Source: Alphaproteobacteria bacterium US3C007 (GTDB lineage: Bacteria; Pseudomonadota; Alphaproteobacteria; Rhodobacterales; Rhodobacteraceae). From it: DNA of 64,000 nt. Location of the stretch: contig CP139918.1 in assembly GCA_034423775.1 (NCBI GenBank), positions 434,001-498,000 on the forward strand, read 5' to 3'. The notes under the pieces were generated by a model. That model saw only the letters and a list, made by a program, of their open reading frames with translations, searched no databases and was not told where the DNA came from. Positions 18,104 through 27,492 of the stretch are shown here, one piece after another (within the stretch, counting starts at the first letter, position 1; each line of letters opens with the position of its first letter). The translations under genes and the position numbers were made by a program.

Positions 18104-18661
18104 TCAGTGAAGCTTTTGTCCGACTTCCGCAATCGACCCATCGATCAATTTGTTCGCTTGCGCCGCGCTCATCTGCTCGGCAATCAAGCCACGCGCCGCC
18201 GCAATTGCCACGCTGACCGCTTGATCGCGCACTTCTCGCTCGGCCGCAGCCTGCGCAGACGTGATCCGATCCTCAGCAGCGGCCAGACGCCGTTCAATTG
18301 ACGCTTGCAGGTCCGCTTTGCCTTGTTCAGCGGCGCTTGCAGCTTCTGCCCGGGCTGCCTCTACAATACGATCAGCCTGTTCTTGAACCTCTTTTTGCTT
18401 CCGCTCATATTCGGCCAAAATTCCTTGGGCTTCTTCGCGCAAAAGACGCGCTTGATCCAAGTCAGCTTGAATGCCTTCGGCGCGTTGATCCAGCAATTTC
18501 CCGATCATCGCGGGCACTTTGAGATAAATCAACGCCGCAATGAACAGAATAAACGCCAATAAAACGATGAAATTGGTATTTTTCAGCGACACAAACGGGC
18601 CAGAGGCAGCCCAAGCTGGGCTCGATAAAACCGCAAAGAGAAGAGGTGTAATATAACGCAT
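18104..18661 (-). CDS. atpF: ATP synthase F0 subunit b
   Basis: Subunit b, part of the peripheral stator stalk of F1F0 ATP synthase. The 185-residue protein starts with a hydrophobic, signal-like stretch (MRYITPLLFAVLSSPAWA) and then a membrane helix (FIVLLAFILFIAALIYLKV). A long charged coiled coil follows to the C-terminus (EEAQGILAEYERKQKE and onward). An N-terminal presequence is seen in other Rhodobacterales b subunits. It is the last gene of atpI-atpB-atpE-atpF'-atpF, four bases after atpF', with a terminator behind it. F1 genes are not in the window, the usual split arrangement in alphaproteobacteria. Confidence 0.92.
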   Translation of the reverse strand: MRYITPLLFAVLSSPAWAASGPFVSLKNTNFIVLLAFILFIAALIYLKVPAMIGKLLDQRAEGIQADLDQARLLREEAQGILAEYERKQKEVQEQADRIVEAARAEAASAAEQGKADLQASIERRLAAAEDRITSAQAAAEREVRDQAVSVAIAAARGLIAEQMSAAQANKLIDGSIAEVGQKLH

Positions 18662-18665
18662 GTTC

Positions 18666-19205
18666 TTAACCCTTCATCTCTTGCTTCACAGCAGCAGTAA
18701 CGGCTTTCGTATCGCTCTTGCCGCCCAATGCCACGACCAAATCGGCGGTCGTTGCCGCGGCGACTTCCTTGACGCTGGCAAGGGCATTGCTGCGAATTTC
18801 GGCGATCGCCTCTTCACCGGCTTTTGCCTTTTCCGAAATTTGCGCATCGGCCGTGGCAATCGCCGCATCAAGCTCTTCTTTGATTTCGGCTTTGGTTGCC
18901 TCAACAATCCGCGCTGCCTCAGAGCGCGCATCATTCAGCGCTTTGTTATAGGCGGCTTCGGCTGAGACTGCTTTTTCTTTTAGTTCCTCTGCCATCGCAA
19001 CGTCGTGGCTGATCGTTCCTTGGCGTTCGGCCAATACGGCCGCGATCCGTGGCAAAGCAAGCTTTGATAGAATCAGATAAATGGCAATTAAAGTGACCAG
19101 AAGCCAAAAAATCTGGTTTCCAAATGTTGAGAAATCCAATTGGGGCAAACCGCCCTCGGATGCCTCGGCAGCTTTGGATGCGGCAGTGGTGGTAGATGAT
19201 GCCAT
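18666..19205 (-). CDS. atpF': ATP synthase F0 subunit b'
   Basis: The b' subunit, which pairs with b to form a heterodimeric stator in photosynthetic and related alphaproteobacteria. The 179-residue protein has an Ala/Ser-rich N-terminus, one membrane helix ([19 protein letters not shown] at about residues 35-55) and a coiled-coil tail rich in Ala, Glu and Lys. The ATG at 19205 is chosen because GGAG lies six bases upstream; a frame starting nine codons earlier would include that site. Some annotations call this gene atpG or atpX. Confidence 0.92.
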   Translation of the reverse strand: MASSTTTAASKAAEASEGGLPQLDFSTFGNQIFWLLVTLIAIYLILSKLALPRIAAVLAERQGTISHDVAMAEELKEKAVSAEAAYNKALNDARSEAARIVEATKAEIKEELDAAIATADAQISEKAKAGEEAIAEIRSNALASVKEVAAATTADLVVALGGKSDTKAVTAAVKQEMKG

Positions 19206-19285
19206 CTCGTTCTCCGTCCTACGCGAAACCATTAGGATGAACGCGCCTTGCGTTCATCCCGCTCTTAGGTTCTTGCGTCGTGTGC

Positions 19286-19522
19286 TTAAACAGCAAACAT
19301 CAACAGCAAAGCAACGAGGAATGAGAAAATACCCAATGCTTCGGCAAACGCGATACCGATAAACATCGTGGCTGTTTGTGCCGCTGCAGCGGATGGGTTT
19401 CTCAAAGCGCCCGCCAGAAAGTTTCCGACTACATGCCCAACGCCGATTGCGGCTCCGCCCATGCCTGTGCAGGCAAGTCCGGCTCCAATGTAAGCACCCA
19501 TTTGTACGATATCGCCTTCCAT
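19286..19522 (-). CDS. atpE: ATP synthase F0 subunit c
   Basis: The proton-carrying ring subunit, 78 residues, with two hydrophobic helices. Helix 1 has the glycine-rich pattern [21 protein letters not shown]. The polar loop is RNPSA. Helix 2 carries the essential proton-binding glutamate in [13 protein letters not shown] (residue 61). Glutamate with no adjacent sodium-ligand pattern indicates proton coupling. GGAG (AAGGAGAAAGCC) precedes the start. Confidence 0.96.
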   Translation of the reverse strand: MEGDIVQMGAYIGAGLACTGMGGAAIGVGHVVGNFLAGALRNPSAAAAQTATMFIGIAFAEALGIFSFLVALLLMFAV

Positions 19523-19562
19523 GGCTTTCTCCTTCGTGTTTATTCTGGTTCGTTGTTAAAGA

Positions 19563-20318
19563 TTAATGATGAGGGTGAAGTGCGTCCTTCAGATAAACGC
19601 ACGTCAAAATAGCGAACACATAGGCCTGGATGAACGAAACCAAAACCTCGAGCGCGTAAATGGTCGAAATTGCAAGGACAGATAGCGGCGCGATCGCGGC
19701 GATGCCTGCAAATGCTGCAAACACCTTAATCACAGCGTGGCCCGCCATCATATTACCAGCAAGCCTGATTGAATGACTTACGGGGCGTACAAAGTAAGAA
19801 ATGACTTCGATCAAAGCCAAAATTGGCCGCAGTGGTAAAGGCGCCGAAGAAATCCAAAACAGCGACAAGAAAGAAGCCCCATTTTTGGCAAACCCAATGA
19901 TGGTTACCGCCAAAAATACCGCCATCGCCATCACCGCCGTCACCGCGATGTGCGATGTGGTGGTAAAGGACATCGGCAACAGCCCCAAAAAGTTGGCGCA
20001 CAGGATAAACATAAATAGCGTCATGATATAGGGAAAATATCCAACCGCGTCTTTTCCGGCGACATCCTCAACCATCTTGTAAATAAATCCGTAAACCAAC
20101 TCACCGATCGACTGACTACGGCTGGGAATGATTCCGCGATGCGAGGTGCCAAAAACCATAATCGCCAAAACTGCAACCACGGTCAAAGCCATCCATAAGG
20201 TTACGTTTGTGATCGTGTACCAATGCACCTCATTGCCCGCAAACAATGGTTGCACAATAAACTGATCCATCGGATGGAACGCCAGACCAGAGCCTTCACT
20301 TTGCGCTTCGCTTGCCAC
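19563..20318 (-). CDS. atpB: ATP synthase F0 subunit a
   Basis: Subunit a, the stator half-channel for protons. About 251 residues with five to six membrane helices. The essential arginine lies in [14 protein letters not shown], and [18 protein letters not shown] is the conserved C-terminal helix. No ATG exists before the conserved FHPMDQF motif. GTG at 20318 is chosen because AGAGGA lies six bases upstream. A TTG two codons earlier overlaps the atpI stop and is the alternative. Translation is probably coupled to atpI. Confidence 0.92.
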   Translation of the reverse strand: MASEAQSEGSGLAFHPMDQFIVQPLFAGNEVHWYTITNVTLWMALTVVAVLAIMVFGTSHRGIIPSRSQSIGELVYGFIYKMVEDVAGKDAVGYFPYIMTLFMFILCANFLGLLPMSFTTTSHIAVTAVMAMAVFLAVTIIGFAKNGASFLSLFWISSAPLPLRPILALIEVISYFVRPVSHSIRLAGNMMAGHAVIKVFAAFAGIAAIAPLSVLAISTIYALEVLVSFIQAYVFAILTCVYLKDALHPHH

Positions 20319-20320
20319 GA

Positions 20321-20650
20321 TCAATCCTCTTCTTCATCCTTGGCCAATTCGGCCATCTGCTTTTCCTGGATTTCTTTTGCAGACCGCAACATAGTGCGCA
20401 CGCCTGCTATGAAACCCAACATCGTAAAGGCAACTAAGAATACGGGTATCGTTCCAAATAGAACATCCAAACCGTATCCAATGCCAAAACCAATCCCAAG
20501 ACCGGCCACCAACTCAATCACCATTCGCCATGCTAGTTGCGCAGCTTTGTGATGATCTTCTGCCTTTTCCTCTGGTTTAGCCCCCGATTTTGCCGCTTCG
20601 ATACGCGCCGTTAGCGCTTCAAGCGGATTCCTATCATCGGGGCCAGTCAC
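20321..20650 (-). CDS. atpI: ATP synthase accessory protein AtpI
   Basis: A 109-residue protein that heads the F0 operon. It has a charged N-terminus, two membrane helices with glycine zippers ([16 protein letters not shown] and [18 protein letters not shown]), and an acidic tail. This is the F0F1-ATPase assembly/AtpI family, thought to help c-ring assembly or Mg uptake. The start is GTG at 20650, with GAAG just upstream. The next gene, atpB, begins at its stop codon. Confidence 0.88.
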   Translation of the reverse strand: MTGPDDRNPLEALTARIEAAKSGAKPEEKAEDHHKAAQLAWRMVIELVAGLGIGFGIGYGLDVLFGTIPVFLVAFTMLGFIAGVRTMLRSAKEIQEKQMAELAKDEEED

Positions 20651-20829
20651 CTTCGCACTCCAGCAAAATTTCCGCTGGTGTAGTCTGGGTGCCGCGCCGA
20701 GTCAACCGCCTGATTCAAACCCGATAATAGCCAGTAAGCCCATGATAGTTATATGTTTTATTTTTAACCCGTACTACCTAGCCAGCCTATCCTTATTGGA
20801 AAATGCCCAAAACACGAATTTTTGCATAT

Positions 20830-20845
20830 TCAACCATTCGGTTGA
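20830..20845. promoter_or_regulatory. Predicted ArsR operator
   Basis: TCAACC-ATTC-GGTTGA is a perfect inverted repeat with a four-base centre, 31 bases before the ArsR start codon. CAACC...GGTTG palindromes are typical targets of SdpR-like ArsR regulators, so autoregulation is likely. Confidence 0.6.
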
Positions 20846-20876
20846 CGATCCGAACCAGCGACTTTTAAATGGGCGT

Positions 20877-21209
20877 ATGGACCAACAAATTGATTTGATC
20901 TTTGCAGCTATGGCAGATGCCACGCGGCGCAACATCCTAACGCTTTTGCTCGAAGATGATATGGCAGTGAGCGATGTCGCCGAACCTTTCGCAATATCTT
21001 TGGCGGCCGTGTCCAAACATTTGGCTATTTTAACGCGCGCTGGATTGATCAGCCAAGAAAAACGCGGCCGGGTGAAATGGTGCAAACTTGAACCGGATGC
21101 GATGCGTGCTGCCAGCATATGGCTGCAAGGGTTTGGGCAATTTGACGCTGTAGATCTTGACCAGTTCGAGCAGTTTCTCAAATCAGAATTGCCCGCAAGC
21201 GATTTTTGA
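20877..21209 (+). CDS. ArsR-family transcriptional regulator
   Basis: A 110-residue winged-helix regulator of the ArsR/SdpR group. It opens with DLIFAAMADATRRNILTLL, followed by the recognition helix region PFAISLAAVSKHLAILTRAGLI and the wing (QEKRGRVKWCKL). No metal-binding cysteine motif (such as ELCVCDL) is present, so metal sensing is not indicated. An in-frame upstream ATG at 20742 would add 45 residues with no domain content. The ATG at 20877 begins just before the domain, so I choose it. A perfect palindrome lies immediately upstream. No obvious target gene is adjacent: ffh follows and the atp operon diverges. Confidence 0.88.
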   Translation: MDQQIDLIFAAMADATRRNILTLLLEDDMAVSDVAEPFAISLAAVSKHLAILTRAGLISQEKRGRVKWCKLEPDAMRAASIWLQGFGQFDAVDLDQFEQFLKSELPASDF

Positions 21210-21384
21210 CGTTTGTAAAAAGGTGAAACGCCCCCCATCCGCAAACGGCGTCTTGATTTGCCTAAAATTTGCTTGCTATTCAGGCGCAACGTGCAGCTTT
21301 GGTTGACACTGCCGCATTTAACGATTAGATCGCCCTCAACTTATAGGAAGCAGTAAACTTCCGGTCCAAGGCATGTTCAGGATC

Positions 21385-21417
21385 GCCCCCCGTCAGCGAG
21401 GTTTCGCCCACGGGGGC
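21385..21417 (+). promoter_or_regulatory. Hairpin in the ffh leader
   Basis: GCCCCCCGT (21385-21393) can pair with ACGGGGGC (21410-21417), leaving one bulged C and a 16-base loop. A short T-rich stretch (AATTTTGGTTTTAG) follows, then the AAGGAG and ATG of ffh. It could be a weak attenuator or simply leader structure. Confidence 0.35.
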
Positions 21418-21480
21418 AATTTTGGTTTTAGAACACTTAAACGGACCGGTGTGAGCCGCGCAGCAATGAAGGAGCGCTTA

Positions 21481-22998
21481 ATGTTTGAAAACCTGTCCGA
21501 ACGCCTCTCTGGTGTTTTCGATCGGCTGACCAAACAGGGTGCGCTGTCCGAAGACGACGTTAAAACAGCGCTGCGCGAGGTCAGGGTCGCCCTGCTTGAG
21601 GCGGATGTCTCGCTGGGCATCGCGCGTGATTTTGTGAAAGCCGTCCAAGAAAAAGCCACGGGGCAATCGGTCACAAAATCAGTGACTCCAGGCCAGCAAG
21701 TCGTAAAGATCGTTCATGATGAACTGGTACACGTGCTGGCCGGAAGCGAAGATCCCGGTGCGTTGAAAATTGACAGCGCGCCAGCACCCATTTTGATGGT
21801 GGGTTTGCAAGGCTCGGGCAAAACGACCACCACGGCAAAACTTGCAAAGCGTTTGAAAGAGAAAGATGGCAAACGCATTTTGATGGCCTCGCTCGATGTC
21901 AACCGCCCCGCGGCGATGGAACAATTGCAGATTCTAGGTCGGCAAATCGGTGTCGACACATTGCCGATTGTAAAGGGCGAAGATCCTGTAAAAATCGCCA
22001 AACGCGCTAAAACACAAGCCAGTTTAGGTGGCTATGACGTTTACATATTGGACACAGCAGGCCGGTTGCATATCGATCAGGAATTGATTGCGCAAGCCGC
22101 CGCGGTGCGCGATGTTGCCCAGCCGCGCGAAACATTATTGGTCGTCGATGGCTTAACCGGTCAAGACGCTGTGAACGTGGCCACCGAATTTGATGATAAA
22201 ATTGGCGTCACGGGCGTTGTATTGACCCGCATGGATGGCGATGGCCGCGGCGGCGCCGCGCTTTCAATGCGCGCCGTTACCGGCAAACCAATCCGGTTTG
22301 TGGGCTTAGGTGAGAAAATGGAGGCGCTAGAGCTGTTCGAACCCGAGCGGGTTGCGGGCCGCATTCTGGGCATGGGCGATATCGTCGCGCTGGTGGAAAA
22401 AGCCCAGGAAACGATCGAGGCTGAACAAGCCGAGCGCATGATGAAACGGTTCCAAAAGGGCCAATTCAACATGAATGATATGAAATCCCAGCTCGAACAA
22501 ATGATGAAAATGGGCGGCATCGAAAGCATTATGGGCATGATGCCGGGCATGGGCAAAATGGCCAAGCAGGCCAGTGAAGCGGGTATGGATGATAAAGTGT
22601 TCAAGCGGCAAATCGCGCTGATCCAATCCATGACCAAAAAAGAACGCGCCAATCCCCAAATTCTACAAGCCAGCCGTAAAAAACGAATTGCCGCCGGCGC
22701 GGGTCTGGAAGTAAGCGAATTGAACAAACTGCTCAAGATGCAGCGCCAAATGGGCGATATGATGAAAAAAATGGGCAAGATGGGCAAAGGCGGCATGCTA
22801 AAGCAGGCCATGCGGGGCATGTTCGGCAAGGGCGGAATGCCGCCCGGGATGGATCCCAGCCAAATGGATCCAAAAGCTTTGGAAGCCGCGGCAAAACAAA
22901 TGGGTGGGGCCGGTCTTGGGAAAATGCCAGGCGGACTGCCCGGTTTGGGGGGCGGCGCCTTGCCCCCCGGCCTCTCGGGCTTCGGAAAAAAGAAATGA
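21481..22998 (+). CDS. ffh: Signal recognition particle protein Ffh
   Basis: Ffh (SRP54) binds signal sequences and the 4.5S RNA and targets membrane proteins to FtsY and SecYEG. The 505-residue protein shows the N-domain, then the GTPase G-domain with G1 GLQGSGKTTTTAKLA, SLDVNRPAA, DTAGR and TRMDGDGRGG. A methionine-rich M-domain (MMKMGGIESIMGMMPGMGKM onward) and a Gly/Met/Pro-rich tail follow. AAGGAG precedes the ATG at 21481; a longer frame from 21373 adds no conserved sequence. It heads the ffh-GNAT-chorismate mutase-rpsP-rimM-trmD-rplS cluster usual in Rhodobacterales. Confidence 0.96.
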   Translation: MFENLSERLSGVFDRLTKQGALSEDDVKTALREVRVALLEADVSLGIARDFVKAVQEKATGQSVTKSVTPGQQVVKIVHDELVHVLAGSEDPGALKIDSAPAPILMVGLQGSGKTTTTAKLAKRLKEKDGKRILMASLDVNRPAAMEQLQILGRQIGVDTLPIVKGEDPVKIAKRAKTQASLGGYDVYILDTAGRLHIDQELIAQAAAVRDVAQPRETLLVVDGLTGQDAVNVATEFDDKIGVTGVVLTRMDGDGRGGAALSMRAVTGKPIRFVGLGEKMEALELFEPERVAGRILGMGDIVALVEKAQETIEAEQAERMMKRFQKGQFNMNDMKSQLEQMMKMGGIESIMGMMPGMGKMAKQASEAGMDDKVFKRQIALIQSMTKKERANPQILQASRKKRIAAGAGLEVSELNKLLKMQRQMGDMMKKMGKMGKGGMLKQAMRGMFGKGGMPPGMDPSQMDPKALEAAAKQMGGAGLGKMPGGLPGLGGGALPPGLSGFGKKK

Positions 22999-23146
22999 TT
23001 TTTGCATGTCCGTCCCGTTTATTGGCGCGTCGCCCGGCTTTTAAAAAACCGAAGCCGCAAAGCCATTCGTTTTGCAGATATTCAAATCCAGCCATGCCTG
23101 TCCTGCAAGGTCAAACCGCAATAAGCGCAAGGGCAGGAGCATCAAC

Positions 23147-23671
23147 ATGCCTCTGACCAACGCCCCTCGCCTGCACAGCCAAGAGCTGATCCTGCGCGGA
23201 CCTGAATTGCAGGATGCCGAGCCGATAATCGCCTTCCTGCAAGATGAACGCCGGTCCACAGGGTTCGGCCATCTGCCCGAACGCGGCGCAGCCTGGCGCT
23301 GGTTTGCGTTGAATGTGGGGCATTGGCATATTCACGGCTATGGCTATTTCACGATTGAAACCAAAACCGGCGAGATTGCCGGTATCAGCGGCATCTGGAA
23401 CCCCGAAACCTGGCCCGAGCCAGAACTTGGCTGGGTGGTTTTTGACGGCTTTGAGGGGCGTGGTATCGCCTATGAAGCGGCCTGCCGGGCCCGCCTCTGG
23501 GCTTACGAAAATCTCGGCTTTACCACTTTGACCAGCAATATTGTGCCCGGCAATGAGCGCTCTATCGCATTGGCCAAACGCATGGGCGCGTTTTTTGAGC
23601 GCAATTATTACAACTCTAATATGGGGGAAGACATGCTCTACCGCCATCCTAGCCCCGAGGCGCTGACTTGA
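23147..23671 (+). CDS. GNAT-family N-acetyltransferase
   Basis: A 174-residue acetyltransferase of the RimJ/RimL-like GNAT subgroup. LHSQELILRGPELQDAEPI is the usual beta-1/alpha-1 opening, and the acetyl-CoA pyrophosphate loop is FEGRGIAYEAACRAR at about residues 103-117. The C-terminal strand is SIALAKRMGAFFERNYY. The substrate is unknown; relatives acetylate protein N-termini or small amines. GCAGGAGC precedes the ATG at 23147, ruling out the longer upstream start. It lies between ffh and the chorismate mutase gene on the same strand. Confidence 0.85.
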   Translation: MPLTNAPRLHSQELILRGPELQDAEPIIAFLQDERRSTGFGHLPERGAAWRWFALNVGHWHIHGYGYFTIETKTGEIAGISGIWNPETWPEPELGWVVFDGFEGRGIAYEAACRARLWAYENLGFTTLTSNIVPGNERSIALAKRMGAFFERNYYNSNMGEDMLYRHPSPEALT

Positions 23672-23744
23672 TGCCAATATATATCGCTTTAATCTGGCCG
23701 ATATACCGGTTTCGGGTTTCTATGCGCAATCTGTGGAGACCCGA

Positions 23745-24041
23745 ATGACCGATAAAGTAACATTAGCCGCCACTGTTCTGAAAGAACATCGCCAAAGTAT
23801 CGACCGGCTTGATGCTATCTTAATCTATACGCTGGGTGAACGTTTCAAGCACACCCAAGCCGTGGGCACATTGAAGGCCGAGCATGACTTGCCCCCCTCA
23901 GACCCAACGCGCGAGGCCACACAGATTGCAAGGCTTGAGGATTTGGCAGTGCAAGCCGATCTCGACCCGCAATTTGCCAAAAAATTTCTGAATTTTGTCA
24001 TTCAGGAAGTCATCCGACATCACCAAGAACACCAATCCTAG
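23745..24041 (+). CDS. Chorismate mutase, AroQ type
   Basis: A 98-residue all-helical protein of the AroQ class, converting chorismate to prephenate for phenylalanine and tyrosine synthesis. The first helix reads EHRQSIDRLDAILIYTLGERF, with the conserved IDxLD pattern. VGTLKAEHDLPPSDPTRE supplies the active-site lysine and arginine, and the last helix carries NFVIQEVIRHHQ. It is monofunctional, with no fused dehydratase. GGAG lies before the ATG at 23745. A stand-alone chorismate mutase between ffh and rpsP recurs in roseobacters. Confidence 0.85.
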   Translation: MTDKVTLAATVLKEHRQSIDRLDAILIYTLGERFKHTQAVGTLKAEHDLPPSDPTREATQIARLEDLAVQADLDPQFAKKFLNFVIQEVIRHHQEHQS

Positions 24042-24080
24042 GGGCTCTGCCCCAACCGCCATTCTAAAGGAGAATATCAA

Positions 24081-24521
24081 ATGGCTATGAAAATCCGTCT
24101 TGCCCGTGGTGGCAGCAAAAAGCGTCCATTTTATCGCATCGTTGCGGCTGATAGCCGTATGCCGCGCGATGGCCGCTATGTTGAAAAACTGGGCACATAT
24201 AATCCGTTGCTGCCAAAAGACAGCGAAGACCGTGTGAAAATGAACCTAGAGCGGGTGCAGTATTGGATGAGCGAAGGCGCGCAGGTCACCGATCGCGTAT
24301 CAAGAATGTTGGAAGCCGCCGGCGTGATTGAAAAGAAAGAGCGCAACAACCCGAAAAAAGCGATCCCTGGTAAGAAAATGCAGGATCGTGCGGAAGAAAA
24401 AGCTGCAAAAGCCGCAGAAGCAAGCGCCGCAGTAGAAGAGGCCGAGGCCCCCGTTGAAGAGGCGGAAGCCCCAGCAGAAGACACCAGCGAAGCCCCTGCC
24501 GCCGAGACTGCAGAAAGCTAA
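24081..24521 (+). CDS. rpsP: 30S ribosomal protein S16
   Basis: S16 binds 16S rRNA and assists 30S assembly. The first 80 residues hold the whole family domain ([19 protein letters not shown], then [13 protein letters not shown]). At 146 residues it is much longer than the 80-90 of E. coli S16. The extra part is an Ala/Glu-rich low-complexity tail (repeats of VEEAEAP and similar) that many alphaproteobacterial S16 proteins also have. AAAGGAG stands eight bases before the start. It heads rpsP-rimM-trmD-rplS. Confidence 0.97.
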   Translation: MAMKIRLARGGSKKRPFYRIVAADSRMPRDGRYVEKLGTYNPLLPKDSEDRVKMNLERVQYWMSEGAQVTDRVSRMLEAAGVIEKKERNNPKKAIPGKKMQDRAEEKAAKAAEASAAVEEAEAPVEEAEAPAEDTSEAPAAETAES

Positions 24522-24703
24522 ATCGAGCAGCCTTTTTGAGGCGCCTCTCTATCACAGCCTTGTCCATAAGCTTCAGTATGGGCAGGGCAACACCCATTTG
24601 CATCACTCCATTGTCAGATTAGGCCCCATAACCACCTCCAAGCCAAGCTCTGATGCTCTCTGGAGCGAAAAAATGGCCCATTTTTCGATCGCATAGATAT
24701 CTC

Positions 24704-24841
24704 ATGCTTTTTCGCCCTTTTCGATTGCTGATTTTACTTGGAATTGCCTTCATTGCGGGCATTCTATACGAGCGGGGTGAGATGAAAGCCCGCTGCACAC
24801 ACGTTGGCGGTGATATAGAAAGTGGTTTTTGTGAAAGGTAA
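24704..24841 (+). CDS. Small single-span membrane protein between rpsP and rimM
   Basis: A 45-residue protein beginning MLFRPFRLLILLGIAF, one membrane helix, and ending in a short soluble tail with two cysteines (ARCTHVGGDIESGFC). Its stop is three bases before the rimM start. Similar tiny proteins in this exact position occur in other Rhodobacterales, which supports it being real. The two cysteines could form a disulfide in the periplasm. Function is unknown. Confidence 0.65.
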   Translation: MLFRPFRLLILLGIAFIAGILYERGEMKARCTHVGGDIESGFCER

Positions 24842-24844
24842 TCA

Positions 24845-25363
24845 ATGCCCGAACACATGATTTGCGTGGCCGCAATCGCCGGTGCCTTTGGCGTGCATGG
24901 CGACGTGCGCCTGAAAAGCTTCACCGCTGACCCCAGCGCTTTGGAAGCCTATGCCCCGCTGGTAACGCAAGACAACGCGCAGAGCTTCACCGTCCATCTG
25001 ACGGGGCGAACCAAAAATGCCCTTACCGGCCGTTTATCCGGCGTTACCAGCAAAGAGCAGGCTGATGCGCTGAAGGGGGTGAAACTGTTCGTTCCAAGAG
25101 ACCGCCTGCCCAGCTTGCCCGATGATGAGTTTTACCACGCCGATCTGGAAGGCTTGCAGGTCTTTGACAGTGGCGGTCAAGATTGGGGCCATGTTATGAC
25201 CGTACAGAACCACGGCGCCAGCGATTTGCTTGAAATTCAAGGCCCCAATTTGAAGGCCAGCATATTGCTGCCCTTCACCCGCGCTGCGGTTCCCACCGTT
25301 GATCTGGCACAAGGCAAGATTATCATCGATCCACCCGATGGAGTTTTGCCAGATTTACCATGA
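24845..25363 (+). CDS. rimM: 16S rRNA processing protein RimM
   Basis: RimM helps mature the head of the 30S subunit and binds S19. The 172-residue protein has the N-terminal RimM beta-barrel ([21 protein letters not shown]) and a C-terminal PRC-barrel (about residues 95-168: [33 protein letters not shown]). The GxxGVHG signature is complete. The stop overlaps the trmD start by four bases (ATGA). Confidence 0.95.
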   Translation: MPEHMICVAAIAGAFGVHGDVRLKSFTADPSALEAYAPLVTQDNAQSFTVHLTGRTKNALTGRLSGVTSKEQADALKGVKLFVPRDRLPSLPDDEFYHADLEGLQVFDSGGQDWGHVMTVQNHGASDLLEIQGPNLKASILLPFTRAAVPTVDLAQGKIIIDPPDGVLPDLP

Positions 25364-26172
25364 GCCAGCAAAGCAAATCCCACGGGCGTAAATCCATAAG
25401 TGCAAATTTGCAGCCGCGCGCCTTGATGACCCCATCGCCGCAGCTTGCCGGCGTGTGGACAGCGCAAATTCTAACGCTCTTTCCCGAAGCTTTTCCGGGC
25501 GTTTTGGGAGAAAGCCTGACCGGCCGTGCGTTAAAAGACGGCAAATGGGCGCTTGATACGATTGATTTGCGCCTGTTTGGAGAGGGCAGGCATAGAAATG
25601 TCGATGATACGCCTGCTGGTGGCGGCGCGGGCATGGTGCTGAAACCCAATGTCGTGGGCGCAGCGCTCGATTGGGCACTGGCGCAGCAAAAAACGCCATT
25701 ACCAATGGTCTGCCTCTCACCGCGCGGAACGCCGTTTACGCAAGCAAAGGCCCGCGCTTGGGCGAATGCTGGCGGTGTCACAATGCTATGCGGGCGCTTT
25801 GAGGGGATTGATCAGCGGGTGATTGATCATTACCAGCTGGAAGAGGTTTCACTGGGCGATTTTGTTCTGACCGGTGGTGAAATCGCCGCGCAAGCGATGA
25901 TCGATGCGACAGTGCGCCTGTTGCCAGATATTTTGGGCAACGAGGCTTCCATCGCAGAAGAAAGCCATATGGCGGGCTTGCTAGAGCACCCCCATTATAC
26001 CCGGCCAGCCCTTTGGAATGGCCGCCCTATTCCCGATGTCTTACAATCAGGCCATCATATCAATATTGCCAAATGGCGACAGGAGATGTCGCAGCAGGTG
26101 ACCAAAGAAAAGCGCCCAGATCTATGGGCCGCTTTTCAAAACGCGCTTGGGAAACCAGATCCAAAGGATTAA
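25360..26172 (+). CDS. trmD: tRNA (guanine37-N1)-methyltransferase
   Basis: TrmD methylates G37 of tRNAs reading CNN codons, using SAM, and prevents frameshifting. SPOUT-fold motifs are clear: [43 protein letters not shown], and the knot region [16 protein letters not shown]. The protein has 270 residues, with about 30 extra residues before the core (which starts around [16 protein letters not shown]). The ATG overlaps rimM as ATGA, so the long form is likely, though a later start (ALMTPSPQ) is possible. Confidence 0.95.
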   Translation: MSQQSKSHGRKSISANLQPRALMTPSPQLAGVWTAQILTLFPEAFPGVLGESLTGRALKDGKWALDTIDLRLFGEGRHRNVDDTPAGGGAGMVLKPNVVGAALDWALAQQKTPLPMVCLSPRGTPFTQAKARAWANAGGVTMLCGRFEGIDQRVIDHYQLEEVSLGDFVLTGGEIAAQAMIDATVRLLPDILGNEASIAEESHMAGLLEHPHYTRPALWNGRPIPDVLQSGHHINIAKWRQEMSQQVTKEKRPDLWAAFQNALGKPDPKD

Positions 26173-26255
26173 ACTGCGAATTATATCGCAGGTTTGGGTG
26201 CACTCCCTCTCTCTGGCAAATTGTGATATAAAACCCAATGGGAAAGGAACATGGC

Positions 26256-27227
26256 ATGGCAGGCTTAAACCCGGCGCATCTCTCCTTGCTTGATGTGATT
26301 GGAAACACCCCTGCGATTTGGTTGGACCGCTGGGTAGCCCATCACAAACTTGACGGGCGCATTCTGGCCAAGCTTGACTATTTGAACCCCGGATTTTCTA
26401 AAAAAGACCGCGCAGCCAAAGCGATTATTGAGGCGGCTGAAAGCAGCGGCGCATTGCAACCGGGGCAATGCGTTATCGAGCTGACAAGCGGCAATATGGG
26501 CACCGGGTTGGCCATCGTTTGCGCGCTTAAAAACTATCCGTTTGTCGCGGTTATGTCACACGGCAATTCACCAGAACGGGCACGAATGATGCGCGCTTTA
26601 GGCGCAGAAGTAATATTGGTTGACCAAGCCCCCGGCGCGCAGAAGGGGCAGGTTTCGGGGGCAGATCTAGCCAAGGTTGAAGAAAGGGCGCAAAGATTGG
26701 TGGCAGAGCGCAACGGCTTTCGCGCAGACCAATTTCATCATCCGGCAAATCGCGGCGCGCATCTGACAACAACGGGGCCGGAACTTTGGCAGCAAAGCGG
26801 CGGGCAACTTGATGCCTTTGTCGATTTTGTTGGATCCGGGGGCACCTATGCGGGTACAATTCAGGCGCTCAAGGCGTTTAACCCCGCCTGTAAAGGCTAC
26901 GTGGTCGAACCTGATGGCGCGGCGGTGCTGTCTGGCCAAGGCGCAACGCAGCCCCAGCATCCAATCCAAGGCGGGGGCTATGCCATGAAACAACTCGCCG
27001 CGCTTGCCTCTAGCGATATCGACGGCTATCTCACCGTCACCGGCAATGACGCCAAAGAGGCGACACGCGGTTTAGCCCGGCTTGAAGGGGTTTTTGCGGG
27101 CTTTTCCGCAGGCGCCAATTTGGCGGCCGCCGCCAAGCTTTTACAACGCACGCATAAAGGCGAAACCATCGCCATTATAATATGCGATAGCGGTTTGAAA
27201 TATCTCTCTACGGATCTGTGGGGCTAA
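26256..27227 (+). CDS. PLP-dependent cysteine synthase family protein
   Basis: A fold-type II PLP enzyme of the cysteine synthase/cystathionine beta-synthase family, 323 residues. LLDVIGNTPAIWLDR opens the domain. The PLP lysine should be in the segment LNPGFSKKDRAAKAI (usual pattern PxxSxKDR). ELTSGNMGTGLAIVCA is the substrate-binding loop, and GSGGTYAGTIQALK binds the PLP phosphate. The protein differs enough from CysK and CysM that the substrate is uncertain. AAGGA precedes the ATG at 26256; an in-frame ATG at 26238 would place the ribosome-binding site inside the gene. It interrupts the usual trmD-rplS pair, as in some other roseobacters. Confidence 0.82.
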   Translation: MAGLNPAHLSLLDVIGNTPAIWLDRWVAHHKLDGRILAKLDYLNPGFSKKDRAAKAIIEAAESSGALQPGQCVIELTSGNMGTGLAIVCALKNYPFVAVMSHGNSPERARMMRALGAEVILVDQAPGAQKGQVSGADLAKVEERAQRLVAERNGFRADQFHHPANRGAHLTTTGPELWQQSGGQLDAFVDFVGSGGTYAGTIQALKAFNPACKGYVVEPDGAAVLSGQGATQPQHPIQGGGYAMKQLAALASSDIDGYLTVTGNDAKEATRGLARLEGVFAGFSAGANLAAAAKLLQRTHKGETIAIIICDSGLKYLSTDLWG

Positions 27228-27492
27228 GCGGCAGGCCTCCCACCTCTTGGCAACCAAATCTACGGTGAATTACCCCTTGATCCTAACCGCAATTGACTGT
27301 TATACGCGCCACGCATCCTGCGCCACGCCCGCTTTGAGCTCTGGCACCTCACCGATGCGCGGCCAAATGGCACAAACAATGATGACCGGACCCTCTGACG
27401 GGCTTATCAAATGATAGGAACCCGACCAAAGATCAAGAGTTCTGCGGCACGCACAAGATAACGGATAAAACCGTATTAAAAAGGAGATAGCG

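Noticed and set aside
21340..21400. 4.5S SRP RNA upstream of ffh
   Set aside because: GGAAGCAG and CCAAGG pieces are present, but the conserved GGTCCGGAAGGAAGCAGCC order is not.
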